64,000 bases of DNA from Microglena sp. YARC (GCA_022414725.1 CM039462.1:95996695-96060694); one strand, 5' to 3'. Positions 52,213-64,000 are shown, counted from the stretch's first letter. Notes: generated by a model from the sequence alone, not told the origin. Translations and numbers: made by a program.

Positions 52213-55200
52213 TCTCGACCGAAGGCGCCATTATCAAGGTTTCGAAGATCCGTCTGGGTGCGCATCCAGTCCCTGGCGATGGCTTGGTGAAGGGGCAAGG
52301 CAGATAGCCTTGTGGTGAAGGGGCTCAGAATGGTCCAGTCTGTCAGCCCGGGACGAACGGACCTGCCATATTGCGCCCAAGGTGGTTATACGCAGGAAGG
52401 ACCACAACCTTAGGGTAGAGGGAGGAGGGGGTGTCCCGGGTCAAAGGGTGATGTCGTCACCTGAGGAGGAAGAAGTGGGCAACGAGGAAGGCGCTGCCCC
52501 AGCCGGTGAGGGTCTCCCAAGTTGGAAAGGTGCCAGTCTATGACAGGGGCAGAATCAGGGCATTCCAAGAAAGCGTGAGACAATGTGTCAGCAGTGTTGC
52601 AGCTGGCAAGCAGTCAGGCTGGAGCAGACTATGGAGGGGGGGTCGTCTTGGTTGACCCGTTGGAAAAAAGCGTCCTCGTACATGAGCAAGGAACGCATTG
52701 CAGCCCAGGGTGCCATGAAGACTGTCAAGTGATGGTATAAGGGACGGTGGAGAGTCTTGTCAGCGAGGCGTACTCACACCTGCGAAAAGCCTGCACCGTA
52801 GAGGGAGGGAGACTTGAGTTCGTCTTATCTTTGAGCAGTTCTCTCTGCTGGGCGCTGGACGGGAGAGGGCGGACACGTTGTAGTCCACCCAAGCGTTCAG
52901 TGGGAGGTCTTCAGGATGGAGGGACTGGAATAGGGGTGACAACGAGCGCTCTCTCTGTTGCTGAGGCAATCCATCGGGATTCAAGACCACGAGACGGGCC
53001 TCGCAGGATCAGGGTTAGTGCTAGGTGAGTGTTCCAAGGTGGAGGGGGGTAGAATGCTCCCACAGCCTGCGGTCAAGCAGCAGTTCCTCGTATAACCTGG
53101 CACAAAATCGTGGGAACTGGGGCTTTGTTGCATGATATGTTGGTGAAGAAGGCCTGCCGTGCTTGGCGCACAGAGAGTTCAAGAAGGTTCACCTCAGTAT
53201 CATCATGGAGGGGAGACCCCATGTTGTTTGGGTCCAGTTGGAGTCCTCCCAAAGACCAACCAGCCATGGGTTCCAAGAGCTCTTGCCTCTGGTGGGGGTG
53301 GAGGCCTTGCTGCTGATCAGCTGCTCTCAAAGTCTGCCTCCGTAACCATGCTACTAGAGGTTTCTTGCGATTAAATAGGGTGATGAGCGCAGCTTGGGGG
53401 TTCCTTGGGGGGGAAGGGCAGGAAGGGTGAGAGGGTGTAACCGCCAGAGGGCCAGACCTCCCAAAGACGGTCCTCTCAGTGAGGGGATCTGGCCCTCTGC
53501 AAGGGGACAGCAGGGGCCACAGCGGGGAAAAAGAGCTTCCATTTGGGAGGTGGAAGTTCAGGAAGGAGGACAGCATCCCGCCAGGGGGTCTGGCAGAGGG
53601 GGAGAGGATGAAGTCAAGGTCTTGGACAGCAGCTGGGAGGGAGGTGAGCTCGTTGTTGATGAGCCTGAGCGGATTCCTTGAGACGGTGCTACGAGGAGTG
53701 CTTGGGAGGAGAGCACTTGGTTTGAGGTGATGGGCATGGACGGCAAAAGGAGGGGTGTTATTGAAGGTGGTTTCTAGTAGGATGGATTGGGGGCACTGCA
53801 ATGGGCGGAGCGATAATTCTACGAATGTTCAGCAGGAGAAAAGCCTCTGCCTTTCCCGGGCGCAAGTTGTGGTGATATGAGGCGATGTCCAACAGAAGAC
53901 GGGGCGGTAACCAGGGCAGTGTGGTACCACTTGGCTTGACCTGGAGGGGGAAGGCGCACACCGAGAAATCTCGTAACGGTAGAGCTGCTGCAGGGGTGAC
54001 TGTGTAACTGAAGAGGAGCCATGTGGTCTTGGCCGCATAGTGCGAGTGGGAAGCAAGAATGGGGTAGCAGCAAGCCTCCTCGATGAAAGGAAGGACAGCT
54101 GTCCGAAGCGGGGGAAGAGGTGTCCTGGACGTGGTTGCTTCCTCTCCTGCAGGCTAGCGGTTGGCAACAAAGGCATTGAGAGAAGATTGCAAACTGCTGC
54201 GGAGAGGCGCTGGTGGTGATGCAAAGTTGCCTGGAGATGAACTTGGGAAGCCAAGCATTGCATAGCAACATGCGCCCTTCAAATAACATGGAGAGTGCGT
54301 GAGAGCCATGGAGCTGCTGCACGTGAGATCTATGGGCATGTGCCTGGTAGGACTGCAGCCTTGCAAAGGGAAGTGTTTGACCGAACGGCAACGCCCAGCA
54401 TCTGTGAGGTGTGTCTGGGGGATGGAGGTGGTACGTCAAGTGAATGGGTAGCCAAGGTGGCGGGGTCCAGATCTGTAGGGAGGGGTACTGTCTGGGGGAA
54501 GTTTCAAGAAGTAGAAGACGGGATCTTGGAACAGACTGGGCGGGTAGCCACCGAATTGGCTACGCGTATATTCTTGATGATGCCATCTGTGGTTGGGTTG
54601 AGGACTAAGTGCTTGCCATCGTCAGCAACGAGGGGTGGCAGGGGCAACTCTCTGAGGGAAGACGGAAAGGATTGCAGGTTCCCACAGATCTCAGTTGGTT
54701 ATTGTAGGTGATGAAGGGCTAAAGTGATGACCCATTGATTAGCAACTCAAGGCCGACCCTGAGGGAAGCCCGGAGTGTTGGGAAGGAGGTAGTGAAGACC
54801 GTTGAGACGCACTCCAGCGTAGAGCTGCCATTATGAGGATATCGGATCCAGCGGCGTGAATGCCCGCAACTATTGATCATTGGCTGCATTGTCTTTAGGA
54901 GCAATCCTGTATGACAGAATCAAAGTTTAGTTGAGGTCAGAAATGCAGCAACCAGCTGGTAAGGCCACAAGCTCTTTTCAAGCGCGCAGCCAGCTAGGTG
55001 TGGGGGATGTTGTCAACTGATGTTTGCAACGGAAGGACAAGGCTGATTGGTGACCGGTGATTGAGAATATTCAGTGGCGTTTGCAGCCGGTGAGCCATTG
55101 ATCAGAAGGATGCAGCTTAAGGTCAATTGGAGAAGGATGATAGGACGGTAACTTGCGAGGGAGTCTGGGGCTGACCAAGTCTTGTGGAGAAGGCAGATGG

Positions 55201-56325
55201 TTCCCTGAAGGAGGGGTGCTAGGGGGGCCGAAGTTTAATTGATCTTTGGAAGGCAGAGTTGAAAACCGTTGAAGGATCGGGGACAGTTCTTCATGAACGC
55301 ATTGTAGATTCAAAGGGAAGTCGTCATAAAACCTGGCTGGAGCCTCAGAAGCAGAGCGAGGATGGCAAGGTCCATCTCCTCTGATGTGTATTAGGCCATC
55401 GCCATTGACACCTTCATGCAAGGCTGGGCATAACTAGGGGGAGGGAGAAGAGGGAGGGAATGTGGAAGCAGAAGATCCTGGTTAGCCTGTTGATGTGAGG
55501 GTTTGGACGATACAGTCCAAAGGAGGAATCAAGCAACTAATAAACAGTCCGGGCATACCCAGTCCTATGTTGAACTCTATCATTTGAAAGAGAGGTCAGA
55601 CCACAGAAAGGGGGTGATGCCTGGGGTGGCCACTGGAGGCTGGATAGCTTGAATGTGGAATGGGGGTGAGGGAACGGGAAAGGTGGGAAGAAGATAGAAA
55701 AGGGAAGATGAATGCCCCAAAAGTGTGCTGCACAGGATTAGGTGAGCTTTGGGAGCATTGGAGCAAGGAAGTTGCCTGGCCAAAAGCGAGTGGGTTGCTG
55801 CTAATGCTTAGCCTTGCTATGTTGAGGCGTGGCCAGGATATAGAAATTGCATCGGGGAAAAAAAGGAATGCAACGCTGTGAGAATTTCCTGGCCGGGCGT
55901 CGTCCTCTAGACTAAGAGCGGGCCGGCCACGCATTGCGGGCACGGCGATGCTTCTTGTAAATGGCCGCCAACTGCTGGTGCGACTAAACTTCTTTATGTT
56001 GTCCCATTTTGTGTGGACGATGTCTGATCGGGTAACGAGGTTTAGGAGGAGGGATTGGTGAAGCGATGATGTTTCTTTGAGCTCATGCACAGCTTTCTGG
56101 AATGTTTGTAGGAGGAGGGGGGGAACCTTGCAGCCCTTGGCCTTTGGGGTGGAGCGTGGCCTAGGAGGAGAGGAGTTATAAGACACACGGGCCGGTAGGT
56201 CAGAGATAAAGCCAAGAGGTAGAAAGTAATGGAGGAAAGGGCCTGTGAGAGGGCTTAGGAGGGAGTTGAAAGCAGCAGATCGGCTCAGCTACCGTCCCGA
56301 TGAGGCTCGGGATGCTCCAATGTAG
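52213..56325 (-). mobile_element. LINE A, minus strand, second segment
   Basis: Continuation of 47237-48381 beyond the nested copy. Going up in coordinates it passes the ORF2 C-terminal domain (52220-52450), Cys/His motif (about 52570-52650), post-RT region, RT (about 54450-55250; the minus strand encodes F-A-D-D-type and G-P-Q-G-type blocks in broken frames) and reaches the endonuclease end (SDH region, 56150-56230) before the gap. More indels than the plus-strand copies, so older. Its 5' end lies in or beyond the gap. Confidence 0.85.
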
Positions 56326-57325
56326 NNNNNNNNNNNNNNNNNNNNNNNNNNNNNNNNNNNNNNNNNNNNNNNNNNNNNNNNNNNNNNNNNNNNNNNNNNN
56401 NNNNNNNNNNNNNNNNNNNNNNNNNNNNNNNNNNNNNNNNNNNNNNNNNNNNNNNNNNNNNNNNNNNNNNNNNNNNNNNNNNNNNNNNNNNNNNNNNNNN
56501 NNNNNNNNNNNNNNNNNNNNNNNNNNNNNNNNNNNNNNNNNNNNNNNNNNNNNNNNNNNNNNNNNNNNNNNNNNNNNNNNNNNNNNNNNNNNNNNNNNNN
56601 NNNNNNNNNNNNNNNNNNNNNNNNNNNNNNNNNNNNNNNNNNNNNNNNNNNNNNNNNNNNNNNNNNNNNNNNNNNNNNNNNNNNNNNNNNNNNNNNNNNN
56701 NNNNNNNNNNNNNNNNNNNNNNNNNNNNNNNNNNNNNNNNNNNNNNNNNNNNNNNNNNNNNNNNNNNNNNNNNNNNNNNNNNNNNNNNNNNNNNNNNNNN
56801 NNNNNNNNNNNNNNNNNNNNNNNNNNNNNNNNNNNNNNNNNNNNNNNNNNNNNNNNNNNNNNNNNNNNNNNNNNNNNNNNNNNNNNNNNNNNNNNNNNNN
56901 NNNNNNNNNNNNNNNNNNNNNNNNNNNNNNNNNNNNNNNNNNNNNNNNNNNNNNNNNNNNNNNNNNNNNNNNNNNNNNNNNNNNNNNNNNNNNNNNNNNN
57001 NNNNNNNNNNNNNNNNNNNNNNNNNNNNNNNNNNNNNNNNNNNNNNNNNNNNNNNNNNNNNNNNNNNNNNNNNNNNNNNNNNNNNNNNNNNNNNNNNNNN
57101 NNNNNNNNNNNNNNNNNNNNNNNNNNNNNNNNNNNNNNNNNNNNNNNNNNNNNNNNNNNNNNNNNNNNNNNNNNNNNNNNNNNNNNNNNNNNNNNNNNNN
57201 NNNNNNNNNNNNNNNNNNNNNNNNNNNNNNNNNNNNNNNNNNNNNNNNNNNNNNNNNNNNNNNNNNNNNNNNNNNNNNNNNNNNNNNNNNNNNNNNNNNN
57301 NNNNNNNNNNNNNNNNNNNNNNNNN
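56326..57325. other. Assembly gap, 1000 N
   Basis: Exactly 1000 undetermined bases between a minus-strand and a plus-strand LINE A. The flanking sequences are long and similar in opposite orientation, a situation in which assemblers often break or mis-join. Confidence 0.99.
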
Positions 57326-57665
57326 CCAGAGAAGAGATTCAGCTCTAGCATTCAGCTCCAGCTTCTTCTCAGCCCTCGGCATTCAGCAGCCCAGCCTTAG
57401 CCTCAGATCTCAGCCTCAGGTCAGCATCAAACATTAGCATCTGTATTAGTTCTAGCATCAGCTCCAGCTCCCTCACCTCAGCATCAGCATCAGAGCCAAG
57501 TCAACACTAGCATTCAGCATCAGCATATCCACAGTGCTATCACCATCAGCACCCTCAGCAACCTCAGCACACAGTATTCCAGGACAGCAATCGCATCAGC
57601 TCAACCTCCCTCAGCGCATCAACCTCAGCTCCAGCAACAGCATCAGCATCAGTAGCTAAAGGCTG
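57326..57665 (+). repeat. (CAGCATCAG)-like degenerate repeat
   Basis: AGCATCAGC, AGCTCCAGC and CCTCAGCATC words repeat across 340 bp. No stable unit. It ends shortly before an A run (57667-57679). It could belong to the LINE A 5' UTR or be an independent microsatellite; the other 5' copy (4791-6455) does not reach this far, so I cannot decide. Confidence 0.75.
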
Positions 57666-57679
57666 AAAAAAAAAAAAAA

Positions 57680-58800
57680 ATGACTCCCATTACAAAACCA
57701 ACTGACACTAGCACAGGCACCTGCAGTAGGAGCCTTGGTGTTCAGCCCACCAACGACTAAGCAACATCAGTCTGGCGTTTAGCACCCGCTGCATTGGCTA
57801 CAGTATCAAGCATCACTTGCTTTAACACCTGCACTGGCTTACACAACTTTGCCACCGGTAGAGGAATCGGATCTTCCTACAGCAGCAGATGTTTTTGACA
57901 CCACCAGTAGCAGACTCAGTGTTGACAAACCACAGCAGCAACAGCTTTGGTACCCCACACAATCTCTCCTATAGCATCCTTTCCCCCTCTCCGTCCCCTC
58001 TAACTCCTGCACTAGCAGAGTCTCCATCTTCCCCTGGAGTCCAAGATTCCTTCCTCTCCATCGCTCCCCCTTATTTCCTCATCCCCCGCCCGTCTCGAGT
58101 GGAGCAGCCCCCTCTAACAGCTCATCTCATCCAGAGGTCTCCCTCTACCCCTTAAGGACACAGCATTCAAGTCCCTCCTATCTCCGCCGCCCTTTCCCCA
58201 CTCAGCACCCATATCCAAATGCTCCCAACCCCCGACCCATCTCTGATGCAACTTGCAGCTGCTGCTACTAATAATGGTACTGCTGCCGCCATCTCAAGGG
58301 ACAAAACCAGACTCCTTGCCTGCCCATCCGAACCCCTGACGGTGTCCCCTCCCCCTCCTTTTCACCTCCTCCCTCCGCTCTCCTGTCCCTCCCTCTTGTT
58401 ACCTCCAGCCCACTGGCCACCCGACGTCCCTCCCACCCACACCGCCCCTTTCCTTACCTCTCTCGCCATCAGACCTCACCACCCTCCAGCCACGCCCTAG
58501 CGAGCTCGGATCTGGACTCTCTATCAACACACCCTAGTCTCATGAATCTGATCGGCTTTGCTGCCCCATTTGTCTCAACCCCTTTGGGACGCAGAGCCCC
58601 CTTATTGGACACCTTGTGCGCACTCCCTTCCAGTTCACATGCCATCACGACACTTGGTTCACCTATAGCCGGGACAACATCCTCGTGTCCCAGCTGGCAG
58701 GGGCGACTGCAGCCCAGGCCCCCTTCGATTTGGCATCCAACCTGTATTTATTGATAGTGAGGAGCGATGACAACGAAGAGTTCTCCCGAACCCTTTATAT
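57680..58800 (+). pseudogene. LINE A ORF1 with RING-H2-like finger
   Basis: Upstream part: Pro/Ser/Thr-rich, in broken frames, from an ATG at 57680 directly after an A run (the start is uncertain). Finger: codons at 58562-58573 give C-P-I-C, followed by L-N-P-F-G. The next blocks fall in other frames, but nucleotide comparison with 6207-6442 aligns T-L-C-A, F-T-C, T-T-W-F-T and a final C-P-S (58686-58694). If one extra G at 58695-58698 is ignored, that last block would read C-P-S-C-R, as in canonical RING-H2 fingers. The finger frame is preceded by S-H-E-S-D-R-L-C. After it come D-L-A-S and an acidic stretch. RING-H2 domains normally bind two zinc ions and recruit E2 enzymes. Whether this one did is unknown. 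Confidence 0.6.
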
Positions 58801-59330
58801 ACCCTCTCAACTCCCCGCTCCTTCTTTCTCTTCACTTCCCCCCCTCCATCCCCACGCACCGAGGACTTGGCCCCCCTGCTCCTCCCTACTCCTCCCTCTT
58901 CCCTCATCTATCCCCATCCGCTTTCTTTTTCAGCCTGGCGCATCCACTCGGGCCCCTTATGGAGCATACACCCCCCCAGATATCCCACCTCCCCCCGTCC
59001 CTGCTTCCTGATCTCCCCTTCTGCTTAACTCCTCCTGCCACCCCCTCTTCCACTTCACGTTGGCTGAGACAACGCACATTGGTGGCGGCTCCAGCCCCTC
59101 CCCCTCTACAGGCAACCTCCCCGGCGCTCAAGCTTCCCCCCCTTCACCGTGCCACTCCTCTCTTCAGGCCGTTCACGCCCTTACAGGCAGTCCCCTCTTC
59201 AACAGGCTGTCCACTCTCGCAAGAGAACTCGGACAGTCCCAGAAGACCAACACGCCCTGGTGGGCAGTCTCTCTTCCCAGCACCTCTCTCTCTGAAATGT
59301 CCCCTAGGTCAACCCGCAAATCTGCACGCT
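58800..59330 (+). pseudogene. LINE A ORF2 N-terminal Pro/Ser-rich region
   Basis: Low-complexity Pro/Ser/Leu-rich frames (58767-59333 and 59060-59407), homologous to 5747-6214 minus. Ends in a basic patch R-S-T-R-K-S-A-R-L-N-I-S-G-N, just before the first endonuclease block. In this copy the ATG seen at 6214 is not preserved. Confidence 0.5.
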
Positions 59331-60430
59331 TAAATATCAGCGGCAACACAAGCCGGGATCACACACCAGGGGAGAACACGAATGAATGCACAGCATGCCC
59401 CTCCTAGAAGTACTTTTGTCTGCACCACGCGCAAGGACTTACACCCCTTAAACTCTTTGAGCACATTTCTTGGCTTCGAGAAACGCGAGTGGATATGGCA
59501 GTGCTCACTGAAGTAAGGACAACCCTCATCACCCCGAGGAACCTTCTTCAACACCTCCCAGGCGCGGGGGCAATCTGGCCAGGCGCCAAGATTTTTCTTT
59601 TGCCCTGGTACAGGGCACACTGAAGGCATCATCCTTGATTATTAAGCCCTCACTGGCCCCATCACAGATCCCGTCCTAAGAACCTATTCTAGGTCCAACA
59701 TGCCGCATTTCTAGGCATCGATGCTTTCATTGGTGACTCCGTCATCACCATTTTTGTGCGTCTATGCTCCGGCCCGCCAAGCTGGCTGACAGAGAAGACT
59801 TCTTTTCAACTGCGTGCGTCCCAACCTTCCCACTGACGGACGCCTCCTTCTCGTTGTTCGGTGATTTCAACTGCATTCTTTGACCCCCCTCGATGCGGTC
59901 TACCCCCTCCTCACAGACTCAATATTGACCCCCATGAGTCGCATGCAGGGGGCACCTCCCTTGCAGACATCATGAATACCTACAAGCCTACAAGACATCT
60001 GGAGGAACACGCACCCGGGACAGCCAAAGACTTCACACATTGGAAGCATCCCAGCCTCATCGGGCGGTAGGCTTGACCGCTGGCTGGCTTCAGACCTCCC
60101 TCCTAGCCCTCTTCACAGCCACTTCCTCCATTCTTTCTACCTCTGGCTTTATCTCTGACCACCGCCCTGTGTCTATAACCCTCTCCTTCCTAGGCCATAC
60201 GCTCCACCCAAGGGCCAAGGGCTGCAAGGTTTCCCCCCTCCTCCTCAACATTCAGAAGCTTGTGATGAGCTCAAGAACGATCATCGCTTCACAATCCCTC
60301 CTCCTAAAACCTCTTACCCGATTCAGACATCGTCACAAAATGGGACAACATGAAGGAAGTTATTCCGCACCAGCAGTTGGGCCATTTACAAGAAGCATCG
60401 CCGTGCCCGCCAGCGTGCCGCCCGCTTAGC
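59330..60430 (+). pseudogene. LINE A apurinic-type endonuclease
   Basis: Blocks in order across shifting frames: L-K-L-F-E-H-I-S-W-L, D-M-A-V-L-T-E-V-R (about 59492-59520), F-L-C-V-Y-A-P-A (about 59752-59775), L-F-G-D-F-N-C-I-L (about 59854-59880), and F-I-S-D-H-R-P-V-S-I (about 60148-60177). These are the catalytic and Mg-binding blocks of EEP endonucleases that start target-primed reverse transcription. At least three frameshifts. Confidence 0.8.
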
Positions 60431-62020
60431 AGAGGACGACGCCCCGGCAGGAATTCTCACAGGTGCATTTCTCCCCCGATGCAATTTCTTTCCTGGCACG
60501 CCTCAACATAGCCAAGGCTAAGGCATTAGCAGCAACACTCGCTTGGCAGCAACTCCTTGCTCCAATGCTCAAAGCTCTACCTATCCTTGAGCACACTTTT
60601 GGGGATTCATCTTCCTTCTACTTCTTCCACCTTTCCCGTTCCCCTCACCCCCCAGTCCACATCAAGCTTATCCAGCCTCCAGGGCCACCCCAGCATCACC
60701 CCCTTTCTGTGGCTGACCTCTCTTCAATGATAGGAGTCAACATAGGACTGGAGTATGCCCGGGACTTTTATAGTGCTGATTCCTCCTTTGGACTGTATCG
60801 TCCAAACCCTCACATCAACCAGGCTAACCAGGATCTTCTGCTCACATCCCTCCCTCGTCCCCCTCCCCCCTAGTTATGCAGCCCTTGCAGAAGTGTCAAT
60901 GGCGATGGCCTAATCACATCAGAGGAGATGGACCTTGCCATCCCGCTCTGCTTCTCGAGGCTCCAGCCCAGGTTATGACGGACTTCCCTTTGAAGTCTAC
61001 AATGCGTTCCATGAAGAACTGTCCCCGATCCTTCAACGGGTTTTCAACTCTGCCTTCCAAAGATCAAGTTAACTCGGCCCCCCTAGCACCCCTCCTTCAG
61101 GGAACCATCTGCCTTCTCCACAAGACTGGTCAGCCCCAAGACTCCCTCGCAGGTTACCGTCCTATCACCCTTCTCAATTGCGACCTTAAGCTGATCCTTT
61201 TGATCATGGCTCACCGGCTGCAACGCCCACTGGAATATCTCATCGACGTCACTCAATCAGCTTTCCTCCGTGCAGAGACATCAGTGACAACATCCGCTAT
61301 CACCTAGGCTTGGCTGCGCGCTTGAAAGAGCTTGGCTTACCAGGCTGGTTGCTGCATTCTGACCTCACTAAAGCTTATGATTCTGTCAACAGGGGATGGC
61401 TCCTAAAGACAATGTCAGCCATGGGATTCAATAGTGCGGGCATCACGCGCTGGTGCGATATCCTCATGAATGGCAGCTCTACGCGAGTGCGTCTCAACGG
61501 TTTCTTCACTACCTCCTTCCCCAACACTTCCGGCTTCCCTCAGGGTGGGGCCTTGAGCTGTAATCAATGGGTCATCATCTTTGAGCCCTTCATCACCTAC
61601 AATAACCAACCGAGATCTTGTGGAACTCTGCAATCCTTCCGTCTTCCCTTAGGAGAGTTGGCCCCAGCCACCCTCTCGTTTGCTGACGATGGCAAGCACT
61701 TTGTCCTCAACCCAGCCACAGATGGGCCTATCATCAAGGAGACATACGTCGTAGCCAATTCGGCTGGCTTACCCGCCCAGTCTGTTCCCAAGACCCGTCT
61801 TCTGCTTCTTGAACTTCCCCCAGACATACCCCTCCCTGCAGATCTGGACCCCGCCCTTGGCACCCATCACTTGACTGGTTACCACCTCCATCCCCCAGAC
61901 ACACCTCACAGATTGCTGGGCGTGCCGTTCGGTGCAAACACTGCCCTTTGCAAGGCTGCAGCCTACCAGCACATGCCCCATAGCATCTCACGTGCAGCAG
62001 CTCCATGGCTCTCACGCACT
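60431..62020 (+). pseudogene. LINE A reverse transcriptase
   Basis: The frame 60876-61307 carries A-G-Y-R-P-I-T-L-L-N, the first RT block. After a one-base shift the frame 61310-62620 carries L-H-S-D-L-T-K-A-Y-D-S-V-N-R, then M-G-F-N-S-A-G-I-T-R-W, G-F-P-Q-G-G-A-L-S, and L-S-F-A-D-D-G-K-H-F-V-L with the catalytic Asp pair. The K-A-Y-D-x-V-x-R plus M-G-F arrangement is that of L1/Tx1-clade LINEs. The second RT block reads Q-G-G-A where most LINEs have Q-G-D/C-P, a difference shared with the other copies here. 60431-60875 is the endonuclease-RT linker in broken frames. Confidence 0.85.
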
Positions 62021-64000
62021 CTCAATGTTATTGGAAGGGCGCATGTTGCTATGCAATGCTTGGCTTCCAAGTTCATCTTCCAGGCTAACTTTGCATCACC
62101 ACCAGCGCCTCTCCGCCAGCAGTTGCAATCTTCTCTCAATGCCTTTGTTGCAACCTCTAGCCTGCAGGAGGAGGAATCACCACGTCAAGGACACCTCTTC
62201 CCCCGCTTCGGGACAGCTGTCCTTCCTTTTCATCGAGGAGGGCTTGCTGTACCCCATCTTGCTTCCCACTCGGCTGCTATGCTGGCCAAGACCACATGGC
62301 TCCTCTTCAGTTACACAGGTCACCCCTGCAGCAGCTCTACCGTCACGAGATTTCTCGGCTGTGCGCCTTCCTCCAGGTCAGGCAAGTGGATACCATGCCC
62401 TGGTTACCGCCCCGTCTTCTGTGGAAATCGCCTCAATCACCACCAACTTGGCCGGGAAAGTGCAGAGGCTTTTCTCCTGCTGAACATTCGTAGAATTATC
62501 GCTCCGCCCATGCAGTGCCCCCAATCCATCCTACTAGAAACCACCTTCAACAACACCCCTCCTTTTCCGTCCATGCCCATCACCTCAAACCATGTGCTCT
62601 CCTCCCAAGCACTCTCGTAGCACCGTCTCAAGGACATCCGCTCATCAACAACGAGCTCACCTCCCTCCCGCTGCTGTCCAAGACCTCGACTTCATCCTCT
62701 CCTCTCTGCCAGACCCCTGGCGGGATGCTGTCCTCCTTCCTGAACTTCCACCTCCCAAATGGAAGCTCTTTCCCGCTGTGGCCCCTGCTGGTCCCCTTGC
62801 AGAGGGGCCAGATCCCCTCACTGGAGAGGACCGTCTTTGGGAGGTCTGGCCCTCTGGCCGGTTACACCCTCTCACCCTTCCTGCCCTTCCCCCCCAAGGA
62901 CACCCCAAGCTGCCCTCATCACCCTACGCAAGAAACCTCGAGAAGCATGGTTACGGGCAGACTTTGAGGAGCAGCTGATCCAGCAAGGCCTCCCCCCCAC
63001 CAGAGGCAAGAGCTCTTGGAACCATGGCTGGTTGGTCTTTGGGAGGACCTCCAACTGGACCCAACAACATGGGGTCTCCACCTCCATGATGATACTGAGG
63101 TGAACCTTCTTGAACTCTCTGTGCGCCAAGCACGGCAGGCCCTTCTTCACCAACATATCATGCAACAAAGCCCCAGTTCCCACCATTTTGTGCCAGGTTA
63201 TACCGAGGAACGTGCTGCTTGGCCCAGGCTGTGGAGCATTCTACCCCCCCTCCACCTTGGACACTCACCCTAGCACTAACCCTGACCTGCGAGGCCTCCG
63301 TGGTCTTGAATCCCGATGGATTGCCTCAGCAACAGAGAGAGCGCTCGTTGTCACCCCTATTCCAGTCCCCTCCCTGAAGACCTCCCACAAAACGCTTGGG
63401 TGGACTTACAACGTGTCCGCCCCTCCCGTCCAGGCCCAGCGGAGAGAACTGCTCAAAGACAAGACGAACCTCAAGTCTCCCTCCCTCTACGTGCAGGCTT
63501 TTCGCAGGTGTGGGTACGCCTCGCTGACAAGACTCTCCACCGTCCTTATACCATCACTTGCCGGAGCTTGCTTCATGGCACCCTGGGCTGCAATGCGTTC
63601 CTTGCTCATGTACGAGGACGCTTCCAACGGGTCAACCAAGACGACCCCCCCTCCATAGTCTGCTCCAGCCCTGATTGCTTGCAGCTGCACACTGTTGACA
63701 CAATGTCTCACGCTTTCTTGGAATGCCCTGACTCTGCCCCTGTCATAGACTGGCTCCTTTCCACTTGGGAGACCCTCACCGGTGGGGCAGCGCCTTCCTC
63801 GTTGCCCCTTCTTCCTCCTCGCTGACGACATCACCCTTTGGCCCGGGACACCCCTCCTCCCTCTACCCCTAAGGTTGTGGTCCTTCCTGCGTATAACCAC
63901 CTTGGGCGCGATATGGCAGGTCCGTTTGTCCCGGGCTGACAGACTGGACCATTCTGAGCCCCTTCACCACAAGGCTATCTGCCTTGCCCTTGGCCACCTT
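62021..64000 (+). pseudogene. LINE A ORF2 post-RT region and Cys/His motif, partial
   Basis: The RT frame stays open to 62620 and continues in other frames: D-T-E-V-N-L-L-E-L-S-V-R-Q-A (about 63092-63135), W-V-D-L-Q-R-V-R-P-S, then C-S-S-P-D-C (63660-63677) and S-H-A-F-L-E-C-P (about 63706-63729), a C-x4-C ... H-x4-C motif in the place where LINEs of this kind carry a zinc-knuckle-like end. The window stops about 100 bp before the C-terminal domain that precedes the acidic tail in other copies. Confidence 0.75.

Larger units (their letters stand above)
57666..64000 (+). mobile_element. LINE A, most complete 5' part, runs off the window
   Basis: From the A run it covers the upstream ORF, RING-like finger, Pro/Ser-rich region, endonuclease, RT, post-RT region, Cys/His motif and the start of the C-terminal domain; the acidic tail and 3' UTR would lie beyond 64000. 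Frames change often, so the copy is inactive. It is the main reference for LINE A in this window. Confidence 0.9.

Overview
This window is a repeat graveyard from a eukaryotic nuclear genome. I found no host gene I can defend, no bacterial features, and two assembly gaps of exactly 1000 N (2142-3141 and 56326-57325). The element mix is L1/Tx1-like LINEs, a chromodomain Ty3/Gypsy, a Ty1/Copia, a CACTA-like element and a hAT-type MITE. This fits a repeat-rich alga, plant-lineage organism or fungus; the sequence alone does not let me choose.

Left part (1-15400): a decayed (GAGACA)n purine array, a gap, AT-rich and GT-rich tandem repeats, the 5' part of a LINE (here 'LINE A', minus strand, 4791-6455), a TGCTTGCC minisatellite, a ~76 bp TTAA-rich satellite, two tRNA-like promoter pairs, then many truncated retrocopies. 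These end in one of two related poly(A)-tailed 3' modules: 'tail A', which is the LINE A 3' UTR, and 'tail B'. A remnant of a different LINE ('LINE D') lies at 12833-14390.

Middle part (15383-47236) can be read as nested insertions. The oldest layer is a plus-strand LINE ('LINE C') that starts near 15383 and is still recognisable up to 41697. It has been split by a hAT-type MITE (15917-16111, 8-bp target duplication), tail-A copies (16618-17505 and 18152-18701), a tail-B copy (19475-19899), a CACTA-like element (19900-23182), a chromodomain Gypsy (23298-40876, both LTRs present) and a minus-strand Copia (41698-47236). The Gypsy and the CACTA-like element themselves contain further LINE A and tail-B copies.

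Right part (47237-64000) is mostly LINE A. A minus-strand copy (47237-48381 plus 52213-56325) is split by a plus-strand copy (48382-52212, target duplication AATCT). After the second gap a plus-strand copy (57666-64000) runs off the window and is the best view of the 5' half.

Comparing copies gives a composite LINE A: an upstream ORF with a RING-H2-like zinc finger and an acidic end, a short ATG/TGA overlap into a second ORF, an apurinic endonuclease domain, an L1-like reverse transcriptase, a Cys/His motif, an acidic Pro-Asp-Leu-Asp repeat tail encoded by a minisatellite, a pyrimidine-rich 3' UTR with a long C tract, a 3'-terminal hairpin and poly(A). Every copy here is broken by frameshifts or truncation. 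The hairpin stem differs between tail A and tail B by a compensatory base-pair change. That covariation and the RING-like finger are the most unusual observations.
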